From JABDEZ01 sp965276955 (GTDB lineage: Bacteria > Bacteroidota > Bacteroidia > Chitinophagales > Chitinophagaceae), in NCBI GenBank assembly GCA_965276955.1, contig CBDIBP010000041.1:1-64000 (forward strand): a DNA stretch of 64,000 nucleotides, given 5' to 3'. Under the pieces are notes generated by a model. It worked only from the letters and a program-made list of their open reading frames with translations, made no database searches and was not told where the DNA came from. Shown piece after piece: positions 32,607-40,847 of this stretch. The stretch's first letter is position 1, and each line of letters opens with the position of its first letter. A program made the translations under genes and the position numbers.

Positions 32607-34450
32607 AAATAATAAAGTGTCTCATATATATCCTTTTTATAGCTGGGCTTAACGAAGTAACGGCGCAGGAACACCTGGCGCCCCTGCGCAGTAACGAGGC
32701 GCTGCGGCACACCCGGCCACAAATAAAAAATGCCCTTGCTAAAACAACAGCGCTGACGCTACCTTTTTTCGAGGATTTCACCGGCTACGGCCCATATCCC
32801 GATAGTACCAAGTGGGTGGACAATGAAGTGTATATCAATAACACTATGTGTGTAAGCCCTATAAGCAGGGGTGTAGCCACCTTTGATGCGCTGAATAGCA
32901 TAGGTATACCCTACGATTCTTTTAGCAATTATAATTTCAGATTTGCAGATAGCCTAACCTCACAGGTCATAGACCTAAGCACATATACACCTGCCGATAG
33001 TCTTTACCTGAGCTTCTTTTACCAGCCGGGGGGTAATGGTTTTTCGCCTACTCCTGCCGATTCTTTTATGCTGCTCCTTCATAAAAATAATAACGACTGG
33101 GAGGTGGTATGGTCGGCACCAGGTTCTTCACTTTTGCCTTTTCAGCAGGTAATGGTACCCATTACAGATAGCAATGTGTTTTTCAGTGGGTTTCAGTTCC
33201 GGTTCGTGAATATTGCTGCGCTTAATTACAGCGATGCAGTATGGAACATAGACTACATACGGCTGAATAGTGGCAGGAACGTGTATGATACCGCAGTGAA
33301 CGATGTGGCTTTCACTGCAAACCCTACCTACTTGCTCAATGATTATACGTACATGCCCTACAGGCAGTTCATGGCCAACCCTGGCGGCGAGCGGGCTGGC
33401 TCATTTTCAGATAGCCTGCGGAATAATTATACAACACCCCAACCCATAACATATGGGTACACAGCCACTGAACTCACAACGAATATACCGTTATATACAA
33501 GCCCTGTCAGCAGTACTGTAGGTGCTCCGCAGCAAACACAGCAGCTAAGCTACAATACCTATATTAACACTATACCTCTTACCGGTTTGTATAATAAGGT
33601 GGTGTTCGAGAATAAGTATTTTATAGGGCCGGTAAATGCAACGGACCCAAGGCCTAATGACACCATAGTATGCGACCAGGTGTTTGACAATTATCTTGCC
33701 TATGATGATGGCAGTGCAGAATTGAGTTATTATCTCGATCTGTCGCAGAACTATCCCGGCAGCCTGGCTGTTGAATATCACCTGAACAGGCCTGATACCT
33801 TAAGAGGCGTGGCCATCTATTTTGGACGGCAGGCACCGCCGCCTGCATATAAGCAGTTCTCTATTCTGGTTTATAGTTCGCTTGCCGGGGTTAACGCGAA
33901 TTATGTAGACCATAAACTGTACGAGCAGGATTATTTGACCCCGGCCTATTCTGATACGCTGGGTGGTTTCTGGACATATAGTCTGGATACGCCAGTGGTG
34001 CTGTCGGCAGGTGTATTTTACCTGAGTACAAGGCAGCCCGCCTATAGCGATACCCTGTATTTTGGCTTTGATGCCAATAGGGTGGGCGGTAACCATGCTT
34101 ATTTTAATGTGCTGGGGCAATGGGCATCATCGCAGTACAGCGGAGCTATAATGATGAGGCCACTGCTGGGCCAACCGGTATGGAGCAGCGCAGTACAGAA
34201 TGTACTAACAGGCGCTACACCTGAATGGAGCATATTCCCAAACCCTGCACAGAATAACATAAAGCTGAGGTTCGCGAACAATACTTATGCAGCGTATGTA
34301 ATTACAGACATTGCCGGGCGCACGGTAAAACAAGGTATATCAGCTAATGATAGTACCATAGATATAACAACATTATCGCCAGGCATGTATTTTGTGCGTA
34401 TAGCTATAAACGGTGTATTGGGAGTACCCAAAAAGCTCGTGAAGGATTGA
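32603..34450 (+). CDS. Secreted protein with T9SS type A sorting domain
   Basis: The 615-residue protein starts at a GTG that overlaps the previous stop (GTGA), giving a signal peptide MKIIKCLIYILFIAGLNEVTA. A jelly-roll-like first region follows, with LPFFEDFTGYGPYPDSTKWVDN (summarised by FEDFTGYGPYPDS), a pattern typical of Bacteroidota surface proteins, then several beta-rich segments. The last 75 residues (WSIFPNPAQNNIKL, VITDIAGRTV, LSPGMYFVRI, KKLVKD) are a type A sorting domain, so the protein should pass T9SS. No catalytic motif is seen. Its overlap with the PASTA gene suggests that the three genes from ddl form one operon. Confidence 0.87.
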   Translation: MKIIKCLIYILFIAGLNEVTAQEHLAPLRSNEALRHTRPQIKNALAKTTALTLPFFEDFTGYGPYPDSTKWVDNEVYINNTMCVSPISRGVATFDALNSIGIPYDSFSNYNFRFADSLTSQVIDLSTYTPADSLYLSFFYQPGGNGFSPTPADSFMLLLHKNNNDWEVVWSAPGSSLLPFQQVMVPITDSNVFFSGFQFRFVNIAALNYSDAVWNIDYIRLNSGRNVYDTAVNDVAFTANPTYLLNDYTYMPYRQFMANPGGERAGSFSDSLRNNYTTPQPITYGYTATELTTNIPLYTSPVSSTVGAPQQTQQLSYNTYINTIPLTGLYNKVVFENKYFIGPVNATDPRPNDTIVCDQVFDNYLAYDDGSAELSYYLDLSQNYPGSLAVEYHLNRPDTLRGVAIYFGRQAPPPAYKQFSILVYSSLAGVNANYVDHKLYEQDYLTPAYSDTLGGFWTYSLDTPVVLSAGVFYLSTRQPAYSDTLYFGFDANRVGGNHAYFNVLGQWASSQYSGAIMMRPLLGQPVWSSAVQNVLTGATPEWSIFPNPAQNNIKLRFANNTYAAYVITDIAGRTVKQGISANDSTIDITTLSPGMYFVRIAINGVLGVPKKLVKD

Positions 34451-34476
34451 TCATTTGATAATATAAGCGTGGACAG

Positions 34477-35046
34477 ATGCACGAAATAGAACCATTTTTT
34501 AACTGGAGACATTTATATATGGCTGAAGAAGATGAGCTATCCCCTTTTTATGGCAGGGAGTATAGCGAATTTGAATTCAGCAATACCGTTTACAATTATT
34601 ACATACATCCCCAATGGGACGAGTTCGGGTCGAAGACACTATACCTGAAAATATTATTTGTGGACTATGAACTGAACTTTGCTATAATAGAACTGATAGG
34701 TGAGTGGAACGATGCAGTGGAGAACGACATAATGCAACTAAAAAGGTCTGTTATAGACCTAATGATAGCAGAAAAGATAGATAAATACATTTTGGTATGT
34801 GAGAATGTTTTGAATTTTCACAGCAGTGAGGATGATTATTATGAGGAATGGTACGAGGATATAAAGGAAGAAGGTGGCTGGATAGCAGCCGTGAATATGC
34901 CCGTGCAAACCCAATATGATTTTAATCGATCGCACATAGACAGATATGTAAAATTGTTCGAAGTGGATAACTGGCGTACGTTCCAGCCCAATCTTTTCTT
35001 TCAACTTATAGACAACAGGATGCTGCGGCTGGGCGATGGAGACTAA
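34477..35046 (+). CDS. Conserved Bacteroidota protein of unknown function
   Basis: The 189-residue soluble protein is acidic and aromatic-rich. It opens MHEIEPFFNWRHLYMAEEDE and continues with SPFYGREYSEFEFSNTVYN, YYIHPQWDEFGSKTLYLKIL, FAIIELIGEWNDAVENDIM and VCENVLNFHSSEDDYYEEW. I recognise this as a family common in Chitinophagaceae and relatives, without an assigned role. It has neither signal nor membrane segment. The ATG at 34477 is the family-like start. It follows the T9SS gene by 26 bases and precedes the succinate dehydrogenase operon by 146 bases, but the sdh promoter box lies between, so it is more likely the last gene of the ddl run. Confidence 0.78.
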   Translation: MHEIEPFFNWRHLYMAEEDELSPFYGREYSEFEFSNTVYNYYIHPQWDEFGSKTLYLKILFVDYELNFAIIELIGEWNDAVENDIMQLKRSVIDLMIAEKIDKYILVCENVLNFHSSEDDYYEEWYEDIKEEGGWIAAVNMPVQTQYDFNRSHIDRYVKLFEVDNWRTFQPNLFFQLIDNRMLRLGDGD

Positions 35047-35139
35047 AATATTCCCGAATGTGAAAACGTGTTTTGTAACAGTGTCAACTATTTAGTTATC
35101 TTATTTGTTGGTTATTATAACTTTTCAACGTTAGCGTAT

Positions 35140-35147
35140 TATCTTTG
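35140..35147 (+). promoter_or_regulatory. -7 box of the succinate dehydrogenase operon
   Basis: TATCTTTG matches TAnnTTTG exactly, 45 bases before the ATG at 35193. The -33 region (ACTTTTC) is a poor match. This box also argues against the TTG at 35145 as a start codon. Confidence 0.5.
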
Positions 35148-35192
35148 CGGAGATCTTACAAAACCGTTACACTTCTAACATTTCCGGATTTT

Positions 35193-35861
35193 ATGAATTG
35201 GAAAAATTCTTTTTCTACATCTATCGGTAAAAAGCTGCAAATGGCTTTTACCGGCTTATTCCTTATTATATTTCTTGTAGTGCATTGCTACGTGAACGCC
35301 CAGATATTCTGGAACGACGGTGGCAAACAGTTTGATGAAGCTGCGCATTTTATGGGTAATAATCCGGTGATACGTATCACGGAAATCGGGTTGTTCGCAT
35401 TTTTGATACTGCACATTGTGCAGGGGCTGTTGCTTTGGGCAAGGAACAGGTCTCGCCGCACCGTAAAGTATGCGGTAATGCCCGGTAATAAAACAAGCCC
35501 ATGGTATAGCCGCTCTATGGCATTGCTGGGGACTTTAGTATTGCTTTTCCTTGTCGTGCATCTTGCCCAGTTCTGGGCGCCAAACCGTTTCTCACAAACA
35601 ACAGGTAACGGTGAGCTGGACCTTTATACAAAGATGAAAGAAACTTTTGCTATGCCGTGGGTAGTTGTAGTATACCTTTTAGGTTGCTTCGCGTTGGCAT
35701 GGCACCTGGTACATGGCTTTTATAGCGCTTTCCAAACCCTGGGACTGGGCAGGCAGCGTTATAAAGGAATGATAAAGACCATAGGTGTGGCCTTTGCTAT
35801 CATAGTACCTGTCATTTTTGCATTGATGCCTATTTGTTTTGCAGCAGGCTGGTTAAATTAA
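35193..35861 (+). CDS. sdhC: Succinate dehydrogenase cytochrome b subunit (di-haem)
   Basis: The 222-residue membrane anchor has five helices and the His ligands expected for two b-haems (FLVVHCYVN, LILHIVQGLLLW, LVVHLAQFWA, LAWHLVHGFY). It is the type B anchor of Bacteroidota succinate:menaquinone reductase, replacing the separate SdhC and SdhD of proteobacteria. It carries electrons from the iron-sulfur subunit to menaquinone. I use the ATG at 35193 (MNWKNSFSTSIGKKLQMAFTG in part), which lies directly before the family N-terminus; a TTG at 35145 would overlap the promoter. It is 28 bases upstream of sdhA. Confidence 0.93.
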   Translation: MNWKNSFSTSIGKKLQMAFTGLFLIIFLVVHCYVNAQIFWNDGGKQFDEAAHFMGNNPVIRITEIGLFAFLILHIVQGLLLWARNRSRRTVKYAVMPGNKTSPWYSRSMALLGTLVLLFLVVHLAQFWAPNRFSQTTGNGELDLYTKMKETFAMPWVVVVYLLGCFALAWHLVHGFYSAFQTLGLGRQRYKGMIKTIGVAFAIIVPVIFALMPICFAAGWLN

Positions 35862-35889
35862 TTTTTTTAAAACATCCGATTTTCCTCTT

Positions 35890-37866
35890 ATGCCACTTAA
35901 TTCTAAAATACCGGCTGGTCCGTTAGAGTCGAAATGGAAAACATATAAATCTACCTGCAAGCTGGTAAATCCTGCCAACAAGCGCCAGTTAGAGATAATA
36001 GTTATTGGTACAGGGCTTGCGGGGGCATCTGCTGCCGCATCGCTGGGCGAGATGGGCTACAAAGTGAAGGCATTCTGCTTTCAGGACAGTCCGCGCCGTG
36101 CGCACTCTATTGCTGCGCAAGGTGGTATCAATGCCGCAAAGAATTACCAGAATGATGGTGATAGTACATTCCGCCTGTTTTACGACACAGTAAAAGGTGG
36201 TGATTATCGTGCCCGTGAAGGGAATGTATATCGCCTTGCCGAAGTGAGTGCGAGTATCATTGACCAGTGCGTAGCGCAGGGTGTACCGTTTGCACGTGAA
36301 TATGGTGGATTGCTCAGTAACAGGTCTTTTGGTGGTACACAGGTACAACGTACCTTTTACGCAGCAGGGCAGACCGGCCAGCAATTGCTGATAGGCGCTT
36401 ACCAGGCTCTGGAGCGCCAGGTAGCCTTGGGCAATGTAGAAATGTATTCGCGCCATGAAATGATGGACGTGGTAAAAATAGATGGTGTAGCACGTGGTAT
36501 CATAGCCCGTAACCTGGTGACGGGTGAGCTGGAGCGCCATTTTGGGCATGCGGTATTGCTGTGCAGCGGTGGGTATGGTAACGTATTCTACCTGTCAACC
36601 AATGCTATGGGGTCTAACGTATCCGCAGCGTGGAAAGCACACAAACAAGGTGCATACTTTGGTAACCCTTGCTTCACACAGATACACCCTACGTGTATAC
36701 CTGTAAGTGGTGATCACCAAAGTAAACTGACCCTGATGTCTGAATCATTGAGAAATGACGGGCGTATATGGGTACCTAAACAAAAGAATGACACCCGCAA
36801 GGCAAGTGAAATACCAGAAGAAGAACGCGACTACTACCTGGAAAGGAGGTACCCTGCGTTTGGTAACCTGGTACCGAGAGATGTAGCCAGCCGTGCAGCT
36901 AAAGAGCGTTGTGATGAAGGTTATGGCGTAGGTGCATCTAAGATGGCAGTTTATCTTGATTTTGCCGCAGCTATAATGCGTTACGGTAAGATCGAAGCGA
37001 ACAAACAAGGTCAGCACAATGCAGATGCTACTGCGATACGTGCACTTGGAGAAGCTGTGGTAAAAGAGAAATATGGCAACCTGTTCGAGATGTATGAAAA
37101 GATAACAGGCGAGGATCCATACAAAATGCCTATGCGCATATATCCCGCGGTACACTATACAATGGGTGGCCTGTGGGTAGATTATGAGCTGATGACCACT
37201 GTTCCTGGATTGTATGCATTAGGTGAGGCCAACTTCAGCGACCACGGCGCCAACCGCCTGGGTGCATCTGCACTGATGCAGGGGCTGGCTGATGGTTACT
37301 TCGTGATACCGTACACAATGGGTAATAACCTTGCTGACGATATTCGCACTAAGGCTATACCTACTGACCACGCTGCATTCGTTGCTGCTGAAAAAGAAGT
37401 AAGCGACCGCATCAACAAGCTGATGAGCATAAAGGGTAAGACCAGTGTAGAGGCCTTCCATAAAAGGCTGGGCAAGATAATGTGGGAGAAGTGTGGGATG
37501 GCCCGCAACGAAAAAGGGCTTAAAGAAGCTATTGCCGAGATACAGGCATTGAAGAAAGAATTCTGGAGCGATGTACGAGTGCCGGGCGATATAAATGAAT
37601 TTAACCCTGAGCTGGACAAGGCTGGCCGTGTGGCTGACTTTATAGAGCTGGGCGAACTGATGTGCCTGGATGCGCTGAACCGTAACGAAAGTTGTGGCGG
37701 CCACTTCCGCGAAGAGTACCAAACGCCCGATGGTGAGGCGATGAGACAGGATGACCTATACAGCTATGTAGCTGCATGGGAATACAAAGGCGACAGCCAG
37801 GAAGAACTGCACAAAGAAGAACTGATATTTGATGTGGTGCACCCAAGCCAGAGGAGTTATAAATAA
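35890..37866 (+). CDS. sdhA: Succinate dehydrogenase/fumarate reductase flavoprotein subunit
   Basis: This 658-residue subunit oxidises succinate to fumarate in the TCA cycle. It has the FAD-binding IVIGTGLAGASAAASLGEMG (37-56), the covalent FAD His72 in RRAHSIAAQGGINAAKN, the capping-domain residues REYGGLLSNRSFGGTQVQRTF (shown by GGTQVQRTF), PTCIPVSGDHQSKLTLMSE with the active-site region, and HYTMGGLWVDYELMT plus GANRLGASALMQGLADG in the C-terminal part. It sits on the inner face of the cytoplasmic membrane with SdhC and SdhB. Gene order C-A-B and length match the Bacteroidota type B enzyme. Confidence 0.96.
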   Translation: MPLNSKIPAGPLESKWKTYKSTCKLVNPANKRQLEIIVIGTGLAGASAAASLGEMGYKVKAFCFQDSPRRAHSIAAQGGINAAKNYQNDGDSTFRLFYDTVKGGDYRAREGNVYRLAEVSASIIDQCVAQGVPFAREYGGLLSNRSFGGTQVQRTFYAAGQTGQQLLIGAYQALERQVALGNVEMYSRHEMMDVVKIDGVARGIIARNLVTGELERHFGHAVLLCSGGYGNVFYLSTNAMGSNVSAAWKAHKQGAYFGNPCFTQIHPTCIPVSGDHQSKLTLMSESLRNDGRIWVPKQKNDTRKASEIPEEERDYYLERRYPAFGNLVPRDVASRAAKERCDEGYGVGASKMAVYLDFAAAIMRYGKIEANKQGQHNADATAIRALGEAVVKEKYGNLFEMYEKITGEDPYKMPMRIYPAVHYTMGGLWVDYELMTTVPGLYALGEANFSDHGANRLGASALMQGLADGYFVIPYTMGNNLADDIRTKAIPTDHAAFVAAEKEVSDRINKLMSIKGKTSVEAFHKRLGKIMWEKCGMARNEKGLKEAIAEIQALKKEFWSDVRVPGDINEFNPELDKAGRVADFIELGELMCLDALNRNESCGGHFREEYQTPDGEAMRQDDLYSYVAAWEYKGDSQEELHKEELIFDVVHPSQRSYK

Positions 37867-37896
37867 TTTATTCATTTTCAATTTACCATAATTGCT

Positions 37897-38670
37897 ATGG
37901 AACACAATACAATGAATTTGACCCTGAAAGTTTGGCGTCAAAAGAACAATAAAGCAAAGGGTAGTTTTGAAACGTTCCAGGTAAAAAATATTTCTTCTGA
38001 AATGTCTTTCCTGGAGATGTTCGATGTACTGAACGAGCAACTTGTAGCTGAAAATAAAGAGCCTGTGGCATTTGACCATGACTGTCGTGAGGGTATATGT
38101 GGCGCTTGCAGCATGTACATCAACGGTCGCGCCCATGGCCCTTGGCACCACAATACTACCTGCCAGTTGCACATGCGCGAATACAAGGATGGAGATACCA
38201 TTGTGGTAGAGCCATGGCGTGCCAATTCTTTCCCGGTCATTAAAGACCTCGTAGTAGACCGTTCTGCATTCGACCGTATCATACAAGCTGGCGGTTACAT
38301 ATCAGTGAACACTGGTAATGCAGTAGATGCAAACTCGTTGCCTATTGATAAACAAAGAGCTGATGAATCTTTTGCAGCTGCTACCTGTATAGGTTGTGGC
38401 GCATGTGTTGCAGCCTGCCCTAATACATCTGCAATGCTGTTCGTATCAGCTAAAGTATCGCACCTGGCATTGCTGCCACAGGGCGAACCTGAGCGCAATA
38501 GCCGTGCCGTGAACATGATACAGCAGATGGATACCGAAGGCTTTGGCAGTTGCACCAATATTGGCGCCTGTGAAGCTGAATGCCCTAAAGGCATATCGCT
38601 GGAGAACATTGCCCGCCTCAACCGCGAATACATTTCTTCCGTGTTTGCCGGTGAAGAACCAGCAGCATAA
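37897..38670 (+). CDS. sdhB: Succinate dehydrogenase iron-sulfur subunit
   Basis: The 257-residue protein carries electrons from FAD to the haems. Its ferredoxin-like N-domain binds a [2Fe-2S] cluster through CREGICGACSMY and a later Cys in NTTCQLHM. The C-terminal domain binds a [4Fe-4S] and a [3Fe-4S] or second cluster through CIGCGACVAACPN and CTNIGACEAECPKGI. The ATG at 37897 gives a normal N-terminus. It is the last gene of the sdh operon, and a hairpin follows 26 bases past its stop. Confidence 0.96.
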   Translation: MEHNTMNLTLKVWRQKNNKAKGSFETFQVKNISSEMSFLEMFDVLNEQLVAENKEPVAFDHDCREGICGACSMYINGRAHGPWHHNTTCQLHMREYKDGDTIVVEPWRANSFPVIKDLVVDRSAFDRIIQAGGYISVNTGNAVDANSLPIDKQRADESFAAATCIGCGACVAACPNTSAMLFVSAKVSHLALLPQGEPERNSRAVNMIQQMDTEGFGSCTNIGACEAECPKGISLENIARLNREYISSVFAGEEPAA

Positions 38671-38696
38671 AAGATGTTGATATAAAATTGAAATTG

Positions 38697-38725
38697 AGGC
38701 TGCCACATGTTGGCAGCCTTTTGTT
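38697..38725 (+). terminator. Terminator after the sdh operon
   Basis: A perfect 9-base stem (AGGCTGCCA / TGGCAGCCT) with a 5-base loop is followed by TTTGTTATTTTT. It ends just before the ATG at 38736 of the next gene, which supports that start over an upstream TTG at 38688. Confidence 0.88.
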
Positions 38726-38735
38726 ATTTTTGACC

Positions 38736-39944
38736 ATGCTAAGAAAACTGTTCCTTGTTTTTATCTCCTTGCATATATGCGCAGCCTCCTATGCACAGGC
38801 CGATAGCAGCCACCTACGTATCAGCCTGCTTACCTGTGGCGCAGGCGATGAGATATGGGAAACCTTCGGGCACGATGCGGTGCGCATTATAGACAGCCAG
38901 CGCCATACGGATATGGTGTTTAACTACGGCACCTTTAACGGCTTTGATAAAGGCTTTGAGCTGGCTTTTATGCGGGGCAAATTACCTTACTTTCTTTCAT
39001 ACGGTCCGTTCAACGAGTTCATGCCTGAATATGTGGATGCCCACAGAAGTGTGCAGGAGCAGGTGTTTGACATGACAGGTGCTCAAAAGCAGCAGGTTTA
39101 TGCTTTCTTGCAAAACAACGCGCTGGATGAGAATAAATATTACAAGTACGATTTCTTTTTCGATAACTGCGCTACCCGCATCCGCGATATATTGCCCGAT
39201 GAAAAAGTGTTTGGCGCTAAGTTCCACTATGCAGCAGTGCTGCCACCCGATAGTAAGATGACGTTTCGCGATATCATCAATAGATATTTTTACCGGCAGC
39301 TATGGGAGCGTTTCGGGATAAACATACTATTGGGCAGCAGGATAGATAAGGTGATGACCAATAAGGACGTGATGTTCCTTCCCGATTTTTTAAGGGACGG
39401 ATTAGAGAACGCCACCGTAGATGGGAAACATGTAGTGACCCCTGCAAAACTAATATTGCCCGGTAGCCCAGTGAAACCACCAGTACCCGATGGCCCGCTG
39501 ATGCTTACCACTGTTATAGCAATACTTACCATTTCTGGTCTTTTTGTAAAAAGGTTGAGAGTGTTGGGTATGATCATGTCTTCTTTACTGCTTTTGATAA
39601 CCGGCCTGCTGGGATGTTTGGTAATAGTAATGTGGTTTGGAACAGACCACCAGGGATGCCAGAATAACTATAGCTTGCTTTGGGCATTGCCTACAAACCT
39701 TATTCTGGCATTCACTTTCAATAGGGGGAAAAGCAAGGATAGGTATGCAGTTATAGCTATCGTGCTGCTGCTGGCATCTTTGATAGTGCATATACTGCGT
39801 ATACAGCAAATGTTGCTGTTGGAGATGTCTCCACTGCTGTTGTCGCTGTTGTGTGTATATGGCAGCATATATAATAGGAAAGGACAGGCAGGTAATCCGA
39901 AAAAGGTAGCGTCTATTGCATCAGAAGAGGTGGTACCTGCATAA
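38736..39944 (+). CDS. DUF4105 (Lnb-like N-terminal domain) membrane protein
   Basis: The 402-residue protein has a signal peptide ending SYAQ, a periplasmic domain (about 25-250) and four to five C-terminal membrane helices (about 265-385). The periplasmic domain shows LLTCGAGDEIWETFGHDAVRI and YKYDFFFDNCATRIRDIL (given in shortened form as TFGHDAVRI and DNCATRIRD): a His in FGH and a Cys in DNCAT, arranged like a papain/NlpC-type pair. This is the DUF4105 domain, which has been renamed after Lnb, a lipoprotein N-acyltransferase. A role in lipoprotein N-acylation is therefore possible here, by family analogy only. A terminator immediately upstream separates it from sdh. Confidence 0.83.
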   Translation: MLRKLFLVFISLHICAASYAQADSSHLRISLLTCGAGDEIWETFGHDAVRIIDSQRHTDMVFNYGTFNGFDKGFELAFMRGKLPYFLSYGPFNEFMPEYVDAHRSVQEQVFDMTGAQKQQVYAFLQNNALDENKYYKYDFFFDNCATRIRDILPDEKVFGAKFHYAAVLPPDSKMTFRDIINRYFYRQLWERFGINILLGSRIDKVMTNKDVMFLPDFLRDGLENATVDGKHVVTPAKLILPGSPVKPPVPDGPLMLTTVIAILTISGLFVKRLRVLGMIMSSLLLLITGLLGCLVIVMWFGTDHQGCQNNYSLLWALPTNLILAFTFNRGKSKDRYAVIAIVLLLASLIVHILRIQQMLLLEMSPLLLSLLCVYGSIYNRKGQAGNPKKVASIASEEVVPA

Positions 39945-40043
39945 TATCTAAGAGAATATTAAGATCCTGCAAAAAAAGCATTGCTCGCCACATGGACAGC
40001 ACTTTGCAAATGCCATTGTTTTAATTTTACATAAAAATATAGT

Positions 40044-40835
40044 ATCAAAAAAAGCAATTCTACGTCTTTAGTATATCGCAAGTTTGGCCAGGGGCCACCA
40101 GTTGTTCTGCTACATGGTTTTCCGGCCGATGGCACATTGTGGGAGCAAGTATATAATAGCTTGTCTGGGTTTACTATGATAGTGCCCGATCTTGCAAGTG
40201 CCGGTGGTGATGAAGTTGCTACAGAAGAAGTGACCATTGCGGGACTTGCAGATAAGATATATACTATTCTGCAGGAAGAGCATATAGAACAGGCTGTGTT
40301 AGCAGGCCACTCTATGGGTGGCTACGTTGCAGCTGCATTTGCAGAAAAATATCCTGCTACAGTAAAGGGACTCAACATGGTGCACTCTACTACGGCTGCA
40401 GATGATGAGGAGAAGAAAGCGACAAGGAAGAAGGTGATAGATATCATACGAAAGGGAGGGCGGGAAGCGTTCATTATGCAAATGGTACCCAATCTTTTCT
40501 CTCCTGCATTTAGAAAAGTGCATCCTGAAGGCGTAGCCAAGCAAACAGAGAAAAGTTTGCAAGTACCGGCGGTGGCACTCATAGGTTTTTATACTGCTAT
40601 GATGAAGCGCAGGGATACGACAGGTATACTGGAGCACGCGAAGTTTCCTGTACAATGGATATTAGGTGAAGTAGATACCGTATTGCCGGTAGCGAAGATG
40701 ACAAAAGAATGTAGTATAGCCCCGATTAATTTTGTAAATTTATATAAGAATTGTGGGCACATGAGTATGATAGAGTATCCACAGCAGCTTGTAGTTGACC
40801 TTGGTATGTTTTTTAGTTATTGCTACGGTAGATAA
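40044..40835 (+). CDS. Alpha/beta hydrolase with a non-canonical start
   Basis: The product is an alpha/beta hydrolase with the oxyanion-hole block PPVVLLHGFPADGTLWE, nucleophile Ser in AGHSMGGYVAAAFA, acid Asp in LGEVDTVLP and His in NCGHMSMIEYP. The substrate is unknown. The HGFPADG block is coded upstream of the first TTG (40137), so the gene must start earlier, but the frame is open only to a TAA at 40032 and holds no ATG, GTG or TTG before that block. An ATC at 40044 would give an N-terminus (KKSNSTSLVYRKFGQG) typical for the family. It is followed after 12 bases by a T9SS type B gene. Confidence 0.8.
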   Translation: MKKSNSTSLVYRKFGQGPPVVLLHGFPADGTLWEQVYNSLSGFTMIVPDLASAGGDEVATEEVTIAGLADKIYTILQEEHIEQAVLAGHSMGGYVAAAFAEKYPATVKGLNMVHSTTAADDEEKKATRKKVIDIIRKGGREAFIMQMVPNLFSPAFRKVHPEGVAKQTEKSLQVPAVALIGFYTAMMKRRDTTGILEHAKFPVQWILGEVDTVLPVAKMTKECSIAPINFVNLYKNCGHMSMIEYPQQLVVDLGMFFSYCYGR

Positions 40836-40847
40836 GGTAAATATATA

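Noticed and set aside
38688..38735. TTG start for the DUF4105 gene
   Set aside because: It would place the sdh terminator hairpin inside the coding region; the ATG at 38736 begins a normal signal peptide.
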